From Nitrospina sp. UBA6727 (GTDB taxonomy: Bacteria; Nitrospinota; Nitrospinia; Nitrospinales; VA-1), in the NCBI GenBank assembly GCA_002454045.1, contig DKID01000015.1:52726-116725 (forward strand): a DNA stretch of 64,000 bases, in the 5' to 3' direction. The translations under genes and the position numbers were made by a program. This document shows, piece by piece, positions 8,784-17,899 of the stretch. The notes beneath the pieces were generated by a model. The model saw only the letters and a program-made list of their open reading frames with translations. It did no database searches and was not told the DNA's origin. Numbering within the stretch: position 1 is the first letter of the stretch; each line of letters starts with the position of its first letter.

Positions 8784-9347
8784 GTGACTAAATTGAAAAA
8801 CAAATCGAATCAATTAAGGCTCTGGATTTTATTAATAATTTTATTCCCGGTGCCGAGTGTTCTTTTCGGAGAGTCGTCTTGTGGTGAAAAAATTCCCGCA
8901 TTAGGCATCTATGAACAAATCTCCCGATATTCAATTTGGGCTGCTTTGTTATTTGCGATGGCGGGAATTTTATTGGACCAGAAAATTTGGAAACGAGTTT
9001 TGCTCCCTCTTGCCGCGGTACCTTTGGCCGCTTGGGGTTATGTTCATTTTATGGTTGACTATACAAATCTTAAAAATAAAACTTTTACATACAACGCCAT
9101 GACCGAATCGACCTTGGCAAATATAGCCGAAGCCCAAGACAGATATAAATCGGAACAGAGTACTTATATTGGTGACTTGAGAAAACTCTACTCCCATATC
9201 GGCGGGGCAGGGGGGATGAACGAATGCGTGAAGATATTAAATGTGCAGGCGGGATTTGATCATTGGCGTGCGGAAGCAAGGCATGTGTCGAGTCCCGACA
9301 CTGTTACCTGGGACAGTCGATCCGGAACATCTTTGAAAAAAGGTTGA
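8784..9347 (+). CDS. Membrane protein with pilin-like C-terminal domain
   Basis: An unrecognised 187-residue protein starting at GTG. It has a first hydrophobic segment (about residues 12-29, possibly a signal peptide), a second pair of hydrophobic stretches (about 49-63 and 71-90), and a soluble end. That end, from ANIAEAQDRYKSEQSTYIGD, looks like the start of the globular domain of type IV pilins and pseudopilins, where a helix with AQ..Y is followed by a short loop and a beta sheet. There is no prepilin peptidase motif. No operon partner is evident. The pilin likeness is an impression from sequence pattern. Confidence 0.55.
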   Translation: MTKLKNKSNQLRLWILLIILFPVPSVLFGESSCGEKIPALGIYEQISRYSIWAALLFAMAGILLDQKIWKRVLLPLAAVPLAAWGYVHFMVDYTNLKNKTFTYNAMTESTLANIAEAQDRYKSEQSTYIGDLRKLYSHIGGAGGMNECVKILNVQAGFDHWRAEARHVSSPDTVTWDSRSGTSLKKG

Positions 9348-9440
9348 TAAAAAAATCGGTCCCTTCCATCCGTTGGCCATTCCTTCCGCGTCATCATTTC
9401 CGACAATGGCAAATGATTGTCTAAGCATCGCATAGTAAGA

Positions 9441-9974
9441 ATGAATATGAACGCTGATGAAATAAACCAAGATGCTCTCAACAAAGAGATGCTCTTGAAA
9501 ATATTTTATAGCAGCAACGGTAACATCGATGCAATCAATGCGGCGATCGATGCCAAGCTTTCCAGGACCCGCACTCACAGTCTTACGCTGTTTGAAAAAT
9601 TCGTGCGAGCCCGCTTAACTCTTAACCCAAAAGTTCTCAGGTTGGTAGATTTTAGGATGACAATGATCGAAGCTGTTTATCTGAGCCAATACTCGGGGTT
9701 GGAAAATGTCGAAGAACTGGATTTAAGAAAAAATCAATTAGGAGATGAAGGACTGGAAGCCCTTTTGATATCGGACAAACTAGGCAACCTACGAAAACTA
9801 GATTTGAGAAATAATCAAATCACCCGCAAAGGGATGGAGATTTTAGCAATGACGGAAAAGTTGAAAAAGTTGGAGAGGCTGGATCTTAGGTCGAATAAAA
9901 TTGGGAGAGCATGGGAAACCAAACTAAAATCAACCGGGAAATTTCCAAACTTATCTTCGTTGAAAACAGTTTAA
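9441..9974 (+). CDS. Leucine-rich repeat protein
   Basis: A 177-residue soluble protein. The second half carries about three leucine-rich repeats of the ribonuclease-inhibitor style: VEELDLRKNQLGDEGLEAL, LRKLDLRNNQITRKGMEIL and LERLDLRSNKIG. The first half is helical and not recognised. No signal peptide or enzyme domain is visible, so a protein-binding role is the most that can be said. The ATG at 9441 is chosen because the upstream in-frame TTG at 9417 lacks a ribosome binding site. It converges with ubiE/menG. Confidence 0.7.
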   Translation: MNMNADEINQDALNKEMLLKIFYSSNGNIDAINAAIDAKLSRTRTHSLTLFEKFVRARLTLNPKVLRLVDFRMTMIEAVYLSQYSGLENVEELDLRKNQLGDEGLEALLISDKLGNLRKLDLRNNQITRKGMEILAMTEKLKKLERLDLRSNKIGRAWETKLKSTGKFPNLSSLKTV

Positions 9975-9983
9975 TCTTTTAAG

Positions 9984-10709
9984 TCAAGCGTGTTTGAAAC
10001 CCGTGTAAACGGTGACGACGCCAAAAGTTAATTCCTTAAAACTAATCGAAGCGAAACCGTTTTCTTCCAAGACGGTAGAAAACGCCGCGCCCTTGGGGAA
10101 ATTCTCCACGGAATCGGGGAGATAAAAATAGGCGCCTTTATGACCGGAAATCCAGCGTCCGATAACAGGTAAAACTTTTCCAAAATATAAGCGGTAAAGC
10201 CATTGCAAAAATCCGTTGCGAGGAAAAGAGAATTCGAGAATTACGATTTTACCCCGCGGTTTTAAAACCCGATGAATCTCGCGAATCCCATCGTTTAGAT
10301 TAGAAAAATTCCTGGCTCCAAAAGCGGAAATCGCGCCGTCAAAAATATTGCTTTTCAGGGGCAACCGCTCCGCCGCTCCGGAAAATAACCGAACGGACGA
10401 CTGCGCGTTTCTGGCGAGCACCTTATCTTTTCCTAGTCGGAGCATGGCGGTGCTGAAATCGACGCCGACAATGCGGGACGGCGCAGGGTCGCGTGATGCC
10501 AACTCCAAAGCAACGTCAGCGGTTCCCGTCGCGACATCAAGAAAAACGCGGTCCGCCACGGGCTCCAATTCATCCACCGCCATCTTGCGCCAATACCTGT
10601 CACGCCCCGCGCTCAATAGTCCATTGAGAAAATCATATCGCGGCGCGATAGAATCAAACATGTCGTGGATTGAACTTGTCATCGTAACGTTGGAGTGCGG
10701 GGCTCGCAT
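9984..10709 (-). CDS. ubiE: Demethylmenaquinone/ubiquinone C-methyltransferase
   Basis: SAM-dependent methyltransferase of the last step of menaquinone (and ubiquinone) synthesis. Motifs: MFDSIAPRYDFLNGLLSAGRD, the SAM-binding FLDVATGTADVALEL, VGVDFSTAMLRLG, ISAFGARNFSN and EIHRVLKPRGKIVILEFS. Start is uncertain: ATG at 10709 (used) or 10682, while a longer frame to 10787 has a non-conserved leader. The presence of futalosine-pathway genes near 60 kb suggests menaquinone is the physiological product, which would make menG the better name. Confidence 0.9.
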   Translation of the reverse strand: MRAPHSNVTMTSSIHDMFDSIAPRYDFLNGLLSAGRDRYWRKMAVDELEPVADRVFLDVATGTADVALELASRDPAPSRIVGVDFSTAMLRLGKDKVLARNAQSSVRLFSGAAERLPLKSNIFDGAISAFGARNFSNLNDGIREIHRVLKPRGKIVILEFSFPRNGFLQWLYRLYFGKVLPVIGRWISGHKGAYFYLPDSVENFPKGAAFSTVLEENGFASISFKELTFGVVTVYTGFKHA

Positions 10710-10801
10710 AAACTTATAACCGGGACGAACAAGACGCAATGAACGCCTTTCACGGTCAAAAAAAATTGGTATGAAAAACCGCCGCAAAGGAATTTTTTCC
10801 G

Positions 10802-11701
10802 CTAGTCATCTTCAAGATTCATCCAGCCGGTGAACACGAGTTGTGTCTGACCGCCGACAAGAATTTTTTGAATCTTCCCGCCGCGTTTCGCAACCTCTAC
10901 ATTGATTGTTGAAGGACGGTTCATTTCGTATCCTTGCTCAATGACCATGTTAAGTTCGCCGTCCCGATTATTTTCCAGTCCAGCCCAGTAAGCCCCCATG
11001 GCTCCCGCGGCACTTCCCGTTGCGGGGTCTTCTGGAATACCCAGCCCCGGCGCAAAGGCGCGGGAGTGAACCGTGTTTTCCGTTTGCATCGTTTCGCGGC
11101 AAAAAGGATAAATCATATCGACGCCCAACGGCGCGAGTAGCCGGTGTAATATCTGGAGATTTATGTTTATCTTCCGCATCGCTTGCAAAGAATTTATCGG
11201 CACCAATAACGCCGGCAATCCCGTGGAAACCACTTGAATAAGCAGGGTGTCGTCCAAACAATTCCGCGGAAGTCCCAGCGCGGTGGCGACGGCGGCGATT
11301 TCCTCCGACCGACTTAGTTCGTGGAGCGTCTCCGCGGCGGGATGCTGCATGAAATCCCCATCGTTGTTCGACCAAACGGAAATTATTCCCGCCTGAAAAT
11401 TTAAGCGCAGCGGATTTTTATCGCCAGCCGCCAAACCATTTTTTCGGAGAACATACGCGGTGCCGAGGGTGGGGTGTCCGGCAAAAGGGATTTCTTTGGT
11501 GGGAGTAAAAATGCGCACATCGAAATCGGCTTCATCATGGGTGGCGGGATAAACGAAGGTCGTCTCGGATAAATTCATTTCGCGCGCGACCCTCTGCAAA
11601 TGCTCTTCACGGAAATCTTGCCCCGTGGTAAAAACGGCTAGCGGGTTTCCTCCAAAAATGTGGTCGGTAAAAACATCGACTTGATAAAAAGGAATTTTCA
11701 C
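10802..11701 (-). CDS. PhzF-family isomerase/epimerase-like protein
   Basis: A 299-residue member of the phenazine biosynthesis PhzF-like family, built from two similar diaminopimelate-epimerase-like halves. The start YQVDVFTDHIFGGNPLAVF is diagnostic, the catalytic-Glu region LSETTFVYPA is present, and the second half has PEDPATGSAAGAMGAYW. Most family members outside phenazine clusters have unknown substrates, and no phenazine genes are here. The start codon is GTG at 11701. It lies upstream of ubiE/menG on the same strand, but no shared role is evident. Confidence 0.87.
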   Translation of the reverse strand: MKIPFYQVDVFTDHIFGGNPLAVFTTGQDFREEHLQRVAREMNLSETTFVYPATHDEADFDVRIFTPTKEIPFAGHPTLGTAYVLRKNGLAAGDKNPLRLNFQAGIISVWSNNDGDFMQHPAAETLHELSRSEEIAAVATALGLPRNCLDDTLLIQVVSTGLPALLVPINSLQAMRKININLQILHRLLAPLGVDMIYPFCRETMQTENTVHSRAFAPGLGIPEDPATGSAAGAMGAYWAGLENNRDGELNMVIEQGYEMNRPSTINVEVAKRGGKIQKILVGGQTQLVFTGWMNLEDD

Positions 11702-11879
11702 GGAGTTGGAAGACTTCGAAAATTGTATTAAATTTAAGAAGTTATAATGTAAATCTTCATGCTACGCCTCATTTAATAGATTCCCATAACATATATTATG
11801 TCAACTAAAAACATTCGACGCCGTCATGGTGAAGTAATTACTTATCTTTGTATTTCTATCTTGAATTATATAAGGTTTA

Positions 11880-12821
11880 TTATTCGATCGACTTGATGGA
11901 TTCTCGGGCGACCTGAGCAATATGCCTGGCCGACAATCCATACTTTTCGAATAGTTCGGCCCCGGTGCCTGTTTCGGCAAACTGGTCTCGCACCGCGATG
12001 CGTTTGAACGGCCGGGAAATTTGCGCGTCCAACAAAACCTCGCCGACGGCGTCGCCTAGTCCGCCGATATAGTTGTGATCCTCGGCCGTCATGATGGCTC
12101 GGTGACGGGTGGATAATTCGATAATCAGTTCGCGGTCGATGGGTTTGAGGGTGGAAATGTTGACTAATGTGACGCTGATATTTTCTCGTTCCAACAACTT
12201 CATGGCTTCGAGACTTTCTTGCACCATGATGCCCGATGCAAAAATCACCAGGTCGGAGCCTTCCTTCACCACCCTGCCCTTGCCGATTGCGAATTTGTAG
12301 GAGCCGTCGAAAATGCCTTTCACCTTTGGCCTTCCCAGACGAAGGTAAGCGGGACCCTCGTAGTCAGCCAGGGCGCGGGTTGCCTGCCGGGTTTCTTCCC
12401 AGTCCGCGGGTTGCACGACGATCATGTTCGGCATGGCGCGGGTGTAGGCGACGTCCACAATCATTTGCGCGCTGGGTCCATCCTCGCCGACGGCAAGGCC
12501 GGTGTGGGTGCCGACTAATTTAACATTGGTGTTGGAGTACGCGATGCTGACCAAAATCTGGTCCATCGTTCTCCCCAGCAGAAAACAGGCAAACCCGGTG
12601 GCGAATGGAATTTTCCCCGTGGTGGCTAATCCCGCCGCCGTGCAAACCATATCCGCTTCGGCGATTCCCATATTAAAAAATCGGTCGGGATATTTGCCGC
12701 CGAATTTTTTCGAGCGGGTGCTGTCACTCACGCCGGCGTCGAGGACGACGATGCGCGCGTCGTCGGCGCCTAGTTCTAGCAAGGCGTCCCCATACCCATC
12801 GCGGGTGGCGGCGTCTTTCAT
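11880..12821 (-). CDS. tktB: Transketolase, C-terminal subunit
   Basis: Second half of a split transketolase: the pyrimidine-binding and C-terminal domains (313 residues). Visible are the pyrimidine-domain Glu region FFNMGIAEADMVCTAAGLA, the GLAVGEDGPSAQ loop and the LKPIDRELIIEL region. It starts two bases after the stop of the N-terminal subunit, and the pair is needed together for thiamine-diphosphate-dependent ketol transfer between sugar phosphates. Split transketolases of this type are common in many bacteria and archaea. The longer frame to 12884 overlaps the upstream gene and is not used. Confidence 0.92.
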   Translation of the reverse strand: MKDAATRDGYGDALLELGADDARIVVLDAGVSDSTRSKKFGGKYPDRFFNMGIAEADMVCTAAGLATTGKIPFATGFACFLLGRTMDQILVSIAYSNTNVKLVGTHTGLAVGEDGPSAQMIVDVAYTRAMPNMIVVQPADWEETRQATRALADYEGPAYLRLGRPKVKGIFDGSYKFAIGKGRVVKEGSDLVIFASGIMVQESLEAMKLLERENISVTLVNISTLKPIDRELIIELSTRHRAIMTAEDHNYIGGLGDAVGEVLLDAQISRPFKRIAVRDQFAETGTGAELFEKYGLSARHIAQVARESIKSIE

Positions 12822-12823
12822 CC

Positions 12824-13660
12824 TTACGCCAATTCCTTTAAAGCTTTTTCGTAATCCTCGACGGAGGGGGCGACGCCGTGCCACGCGGTCTCGCCTTCCA
12901 TGAAACTAACGCCTTTGCCTTTGATGGTGTCGGCAACGATGACGCGGGGTTTTTCTGGGTGGAGTGGAAGTTGAAACACTTTCATGATGGCGTCCATATC
13001 GTGTCCGTCTATTCGATGAACGTCCCAGTTGAAGGAATTCCATTTATCTTCCAGCGGTTCCAAATCTTTCAACTCCTTCGTGACGCTATCCTGCGCAACT
13101 TTGTTGTAGTCGACGATGGCAATCAGATTGTTGGATTTAAATTTGTCGGCGGACATCGCGGCTTCCCAAATCTGTCCCTCTTGTATCTCCCCATCGCCAA
13201 GGATGACATAGACTTTAGCGTCGTAACCATCCAACTTAATTCCCAGCGCCATTCCGTGGCCGACGCTTAGTCCCTGCCCCAAACTTCCCGAAGCGATTTC
13301 GACGCCGGGGGTCTTCGGGTGAGCATGTCCGGATAGAAAACGTTCGCTGTTAATTTTTCGGTAACTATCTAAATCGGCAACGGAAATATACCCAGCTTTG
13401 GCAAGCACCGCGTAATAAATTCCCGACGCATGTCCCTTGCTTAGTAGGAAGCGGTCTCTTGTCGGAGCCTTCGGATTGCTCGGGTCGTGGTTTAGGATTC
13501 CGCCAAAGAACAGCGCGGTCATTAAATCCGCCGCGGAAAAACTTCCGCCCGGATGCCCCGACCCCGCCTGAAAAATAATTTTCAAGGCGAGTCTTCTTAA
13601 TTCCAAAGCAAGTTTTTTGAGTTCGGCGCGGTCGGTGGTGGCGAGTTGATTTGCGTTCAT
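12824..13660 (-). CDS. tktA: Transketolase, N-terminal subunit
   Basis: Thiamine-diphosphate-binding half of the split transketolase (278 residues). It shows the QAGSGHPGGSFSAADL segment, SKGHASGIYYAVLA, and the cofactor-binding GDGEIQEGQIWEAAMSA ending in IVDYNKVAQ. It is the first gene of a two-gene operon with the C-terminal subunit and starts at ATG 13660. With rpiB in the same window it serves the non-oxidative pentose phosphate or Calvin-like carbon shuffling. Confidence 0.92.
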   Translation of the reverse strand: MNANQLATTDRAELKKLALELRRLALKIIFQAGSGHPGGSFSAADLMTALFFGGILNHDPSNPKAPTRDRFLLSKGHASGIYYAVLAKAGYISVADLDSYRKINSERFLSGHAHPKTPGVEIASGSLGQGLSVGHGMALGIKLDGYDAKVYVILGDGEIQEGQIWEAAMSADKFKSNNLIAIVDYNKVAQDSVTKELKDLEPLEDKWNSFNWDVHRIDGHDMDAIMKVFQLPLHPEKPRVIVADTIKGKGVSFMEGETAWHGVAPSVEDYEKALKELA

Positions 13661-13860
13661 AAAAACATTTTGCGGGGCAAAAAAATATGACCCCGCTTAT
13701 ATCACAACCCGTTTAGTTTTGCGAATTGAAAAAATAATTTACGCTGAAGGTTTGTGCGAAGTTGTAGCGCGGAGAAGTCTGTCACCCTTTGCGGTTTCTT
13801 TTAGAAGGTGTTTTAAATATAATGCCCCTGCCCTTTCCATCCTGCGGAGTTCTGCGGTTC

Positions 13861-15390
13861 ATGAAGAATATTTTATTTTTTAAACCTGCCGCGTATTTTT
13901 TTTTACTACCTCTTGTCATGGTTCCCGTCGCCACCGCCGATGAGTTTTTATCTCTCACTTTGAAGGAAACTATTGCGAGAGTTTTGAAAAATAATATCAG
14001 CATTTCTGTGCAAAGATATAACTTGAAAATTAGCGAGCAATTCGTTTTTGAAAACGAAGCCGACTTTGACCCTACCATTAGTTTCGGGTTCGCGGTCGGC
14101 GACGAAACTCGTCGCACAGTTTTGGATGCCAAAAATAGAAACCAAAATTATGACTGGGACTTCGCGATTTCCCAGAAATTCGTTACCGGCGGGGATTACG
14201 AATTATCCATGGACAACAATAGGAATGAGATGAACCGATCATCCATCCCCGGGGATGAGTTCCTCAACCCTGCATACTCAACGGATTTTGATCTAACTCT
14301 TACTCAACCTCTGCTTAAGGATGCAGGAATAGATATCAATAAACGAAAAATATACATCGCCAAAAACGATCAAAAAATTTCCGACCATCAGTTCATAGAA
14401 AAAGTAATTGACACGGTCACAGACGCTGAAAATATTTATTGGGATTTGGTTTTCAGCATGGAAGACCTGAAGGTAAAGGAAACTTCTTTGCAGCGGGCGC
14501 GGGATTTTGCGAGGCAGGTAGAAGCACAGGTTGAGGTAGGAATTCTCGCGGCGATAGAAATTCTTCAGGCTCAATCGGAGATGGCATCGAGGGAGGAACA
14601 ACTTTTAAACGCACAAAACTTAATTGATGATAATGAGGATAGTTTAAAAAGCATCCTCAATCTTCCTTTTGGTTCGAGGGAAGGTTTAAAAAAAATAATT
14701 CCCACAGACAGCCCCGGCTTTGAACCGCGTAGCAAAAATTCTTTGAACGAAGCATTAAAAACGGCTCTGACTTATAGACCTGATTTGCTGGCAAAGAAAA
14801 AGGAAATGGATAATAAAAACATTGAAGCCAAATATTATGAAAACCAAATGTTCCCAACTCTGGACTTGGTTGGAAGTCTAGGACTGAACGGATTAAGCGG
14901 TGATTCTTCAGAACTAAACGGTGAGTACGACGACGCCCTGTCTGAAGCATTTTCAACTGAGTTTTATTTATGGCGGTTTGGTATCAACCTAAGTTACCCG
15001 CTCGGAAACCGCGCCGCCAAGAGCAGGTTGACCGCCAAGCAACTGGAACTCGCTCAGTCGCTACTGGACATTAAGGATTTGGAAAAGAATATCGTTGTCG
15101 AAGTTCGCGAAGCATACCGGCAAATTAAAACCGACATCAAAAGAGTTCAAGCCACAAGGATTGCCCGAAAACTTGCCGAGGAAAAATTAGATGCTGAGGA
15201 AAAAAAATTCACGGTCGGGTTATCAACTAGCCTGAATGTGTTGGAATTTCAAGAAGACCTTGCCGAAGAACAGAGCAATGAAATTAAAGCCATCATCGAT
15301 TACAACAAATCCCTTAACCGATTGAACCAAGTCATCGCCCGGACTTTAGAGGAATATGATATAAAACTTTTTTCTAAAGAAGACTCGTGA
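13861..15390 (+). CDS. TolC-family outer membrane efflux protein
   Basis: A 509-residue outer-membrane factor. The N-terminus (MKNILFFKPAAYFFLLPLVM, then VPVATADE) is a signal peptide, which fixes the start at 13861; upstream in-frame codons back to 13789 would hide it. Two OEP repeats with long coiled-coil helices follow (about residues 35-250 and 300-490), including ETSLQRARDFARQVEAQVEV and KLDAEEKKFTVGLSTSLNVL. Such proteins form trimeric exit ducts for efflux pumps or type I secretion, but no inner-membrane partner lies beside it. Its TGA overlaps the pabB GTG by four bases. Confidence 0.88.
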   Translation: MKNILFFKPAAYFFLLPLVMVPVATADEFLSLTLKETIARVLKNNISISVQRYNLKISEQFVFENEADFDPTISFGFAVGDETRRTVLDAKNRNQNYDWDFAISQKFVTGGDYELSMDNNRNEMNRSSIPGDEFLNPAYSTDFDLTLTQPLLKDAGIDINKRKIYIAKNDQKISDHQFIEKVIDTVTDAENIYWDLVFSMEDLKVKETSLQRARDFARQVEAQVEVGILAAIEILQAQSEMASREEQLLNAQNLIDDNEDSLKSILNLPFGSREGLKKIIPTDSPGFEPRSKNSLNEALKTALTYRPDLLAKKKEMDNKNIEAKYYENQMFPTLDLVGSLGLNGLSGDSSELNGEYDDALSEAFSTEFYLWRFGINLSYPLGNRAAKSRLTAKQLELAQSLLDIKDLEKNIVVEVREAYRQIKTDIKRVQATRIARKLAEEKLDAEEKKFTVGLSTSLNVLEFQEDLAEEQSNEIKAIIDYNKSLNRLNQVIARTLEEYDIKLFSKEDS

Positions 15391-16886
15391 AAAAATCCTC
15401 GTTGCATATTCTACCCGACAGAAACACGTTTGATCGATTGGCGGCAACCTCGCCGCGTGTCCCTGTTTGTGGTCAGCAAAAAATTCCTGGCTGCGACTTA
15501 TCTAAATTGTTTCAAAAACTTTTGTTGAACACCGAGAATTCCTTCTTGTTTGAAAGCGGGAAGGGGCCGAAAGAGACCGCCCGTTATTCCTTGATGGGCA
15601 ATGCTAACTCTAAAATTTTAGAGATCAAAGGGCAACAGGCGAGATTGTTTCACAAAGGCGTGTTGGTGTCGGAATGGGATCAACCTGAGTCGGCTCTGCA
15701 CTTGCTAAACTTTGAAGACAACGTCCGGCAAGTGGATTACCTCCCTCACTTTTGGGGGGGATGGGTGGGGTTCATCGGTTACGAAGCCAGCGCATGGTTC
15801 GAATCTTTGCCCGTTAAGAAATCCCCCGAAAGCAATTTGCCCGATCTTTTGTTCATGGAAATAGAACAGTTGTTTTTGTATGATCATTTAACCGCGGAGT
15901 TGAAATTTATTCTTTCTCCAAAAATAGAGGAAACGGGCCGTCACTATGATAATCTTTGCGAGGAAACCCGAAGAGTCTGGAAATATCTTTATCGAATTTT
16001 GGAAGACACTAGCGAAAAATTAAATTCAGAAAACTCCGGCGCGGGATTGCGCCCCACATCTTCTAATCAGTTGCGGGCTAATTTGAGTCGGGTGGATTAT
16101 ATAGAGCGAGTGGAAAAGGCTAAAAATTATATCCGCGAAGGGGACATCTATCAGACCAACCTTGCGCAAAAATTTGAAATGCATTTTGAAGGTAACTCGT
16201 TCCAACTGTATAGAAAACTTGCGCAGGTAAACCCTTCTCCTTTTTCAGGATATTTAAACTTTCGAAACTTTTCATTAGTCAGTTCATCCCCGGAACGGTT
16301 GGTAAAAGTTCACGGGCACCGCGTTGAGACACGGCCTATCGCAGGCACCCGGCCCCGCGGGCACGAAGAGGAAGAAGACCGTGCGCTGTCGGCGGAATTA
16401 TTGTCGAGCCCAAAAGAACGCGCCGAACATTTGATGCTGGTTGATTTAGAACGCAACGATTTAGGACGCATCTGTTGCGATGGGTCGGTGCGCGTTACCG
16501 ATTTTATGTTGCTGGAAAAATATTCGCACGTTAGTCATATCGTCTCCAATATAACCGGAAACCTCGCCCGCGGAACTCGTGTTTATGATATTTTAAAATC
16601 CGTTTTTCCCGGGGGAACTATCACGGGCTGTCCAAAAATTCGCTGCATGGAAATTATTTCCGAGTTGGAACCAGTCGCGAGGGGCCCCTATTCTGGCTCA
16701 TTCGGGTATATCGGATTTGGACCATACATGGATTTGAACATCATCATACGTTCCATAGTCGTCTGCGATAAGACGGCCGGTTTCCATGTGGGGGCGGGCA
16801 TCGTCGCCGACTCTAATCCTCAAAAAGAATATCAGGAAACTTTAGACAAGGCCACGGCGATGATGCAGGCTTTGTCGCACCACTAG
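15387..16886 (+). CDS. pabB: Aminodeoxychorismate synthase component I (TrpE-like clade)
   Basis: Chorismate-utilising enzyme of 499 residues. The chorismate-binding domain (about residues 230-495) has REGDIYQTNLAQKF, RPIAGTRPRGHEEEEDRAL, LMLVDLERNDLGR and FPGGTITGCPKIRCMEII. The PIAGT segment has Ala where classical PabB has the catalytic Lys and so looks like anthranilate synthase, but GGTITGCPK and the class IV aminotransferase gene downstream fit the second PabB clade, giving 4-amino-4-deoxychorismate for folate. No glutamine amidotransferase gene is adjacent. Anthranilate synthase remains possible. Starts at GTG overlapping the TolC-like gene. Confidence 0.8.
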   Translation: MKKSSLHILPDRNTFDRLAATSPRVPVCGQQKIPGCDLSKLFQKLLLNTENSFLFESGKGPKETARYSLMGNANSKILEIKGQQARLFHKGVLVSEWDQPESALHLLNFEDNVRQVDYLPHFWGGWVGFIGYEASAWFESLPVKKSPESNLPDLLFMEIEQLFLYDHLTAELKFILSPKIEETGRHYDNLCEETRRVWKYLYRILEDTSEKLNSENSGAGLRPTSSNQLRANLSRVDYIERVEKAKNYIREGDIYQTNLAQKFEMHFEGNSFQLYRKLAQVNPSPFSGYLNFRNFSLVSSSPERLVKVHGHRVETRPIAGTRPRGHEEEEDRALSAELLSSPKERAEHLMLVDLERNDLGRICCDGSVRVTDFMLLEKYSHVSHIVSNITGNLARGTRVYDILKSVFPGGTITGCPKIRCMEIISELEPVARGPYSGSFGYIGFGPYMDLNIIIRSIVVCDKTAGFHVGAGIVADSNPQKEYQETLDKATAMMQALSHH

Positions 16887-16996
16887 TCGCGAAGGCAATC
16901 GGCAAGAACTCGTTAGTCGAGAAGAGCAGTTGCTTGTTGCCGCGATGAAAAGTATTGCAAGTCATAAGCGGAAGTTTTCCGCAGATTGAGGAAGGT

Positions 16997-17863
16997 ATGC
17001 AAGATTCTATTGTTTATTTGAACGGACTATTCACCCCTCTTGAAAACGCAAAAGTTTCCGTGTTGGACCGTGGCTTCTGTTATGGAGACGGTCTGTTTGA
17101 AACTCTGCGCGTCCACAATGAAAAAGTTTTTAGAGTTGATCAACATATCCAAAGGCTGTTCAGTTCCCTGCCCCTGATTTTTCTTGATTTGCCCATGACG
17201 CCGGGAGAGGTAAAAGCGATGATGCAAGAAACATTGTCCCGGAACAAATATAAAAACGCGATCATCAGATTGACGGTCACCCGCGGTATCGGTTCGGAAA
17301 ATTTTCAGATAGACGCCGAGGTTCCCCCCACCATCGTGGTTCATGTAAGACCTCATCATCCATTGCCCAAAGTTGTATATAATAAAGGAGTTCAGATTAC
17401 CTTATTGACCATGAGAGCGCCGGGTTTGCCGAGTATGAAACAGGGATTGAAGACCTGTAACTTTCTTTCAAATGTTCTCGTCCGAGAAATTTCTACGCAG
17501 AAGGGAAGTATGGAAGGTGTGATCGTCGACCCGGATCTCGGCGTGACGGAAGGGGCGACCAGCAACTTGTTTATCGCAAAGCGTGGCGTGCTTAAAACTC
17601 CCGCCGTGAACAATTTGGTGGTGGAAGGAATCACCCGTCAAGTCGCTCTCGAAATCGCAAGAAATCATAAAATCCCCGTGGAAGAAGGCTTGCTGATGCC
17701 AGAAGATATTCTGTCCGCCGATGAAGTATTCATTACCAGTTCCGGGATTGATATCGTTCCCGTGACTCGTGTGGACAACACATCTATTGGCAATAAAAGC
17801 CCCGGCATCCTGACCCGCTTTTTGCAGGGCGAACTTTTGAAATGCATTGAAGAGACCCGCTAG
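16997..17863 (+). CDS. pabC: Class IV aminotransferase, probable aminodeoxychorismate lyase
   Basis: A fold-type IV PLP protein of 288 residues. Motifs: VYLNGLFTPLENAKVSVLDR, GFCYGDGLFETLRV, the PLP-lysine segment GLKTCNFLSNVL, and VTEGATSNLFIAKRG. The family includes aminodeoxychorismate lyase, D-amino acid transaminase and branched-chain aminotransferase; the position after pabB argues for the lyase that makes p-aminobenzoate and pyruvate. The ATG at 16997 has GAGGAAGG just before it and matches the family N-terminus, so the upstream TTG at 16955 is not used. Confidence 0.8.
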   Translation: MQDSIVYLNGLFTPLENAKVSVLDRGFCYGDGLFETLRVHNEKVFRVDQHIQRLFSSLPLIFLDLPMTPGEVKAMMQETLSRNKYKNAIIRLTVTRGIGSENFQIDAEVPPTIVVHVRPHHPLPKVVYNKGVQITLLTMRAPGLPSMKQGLKTCNFLSNVLVREISTQKGSMEGVIVDPDLGVTEGATSNLFIAKRGVLKTPAVNNLVVEGITRQVALEIARNHKIPVEEGLLMPEDILSADEVFITSSGIDIVPVTRVDNTSIGNKSPGILTRFLQGELLKCIEETR

Positions 17864-17899
17864 ACACGGTAATTTTTGTCCTATTTTTTCGACATTACC

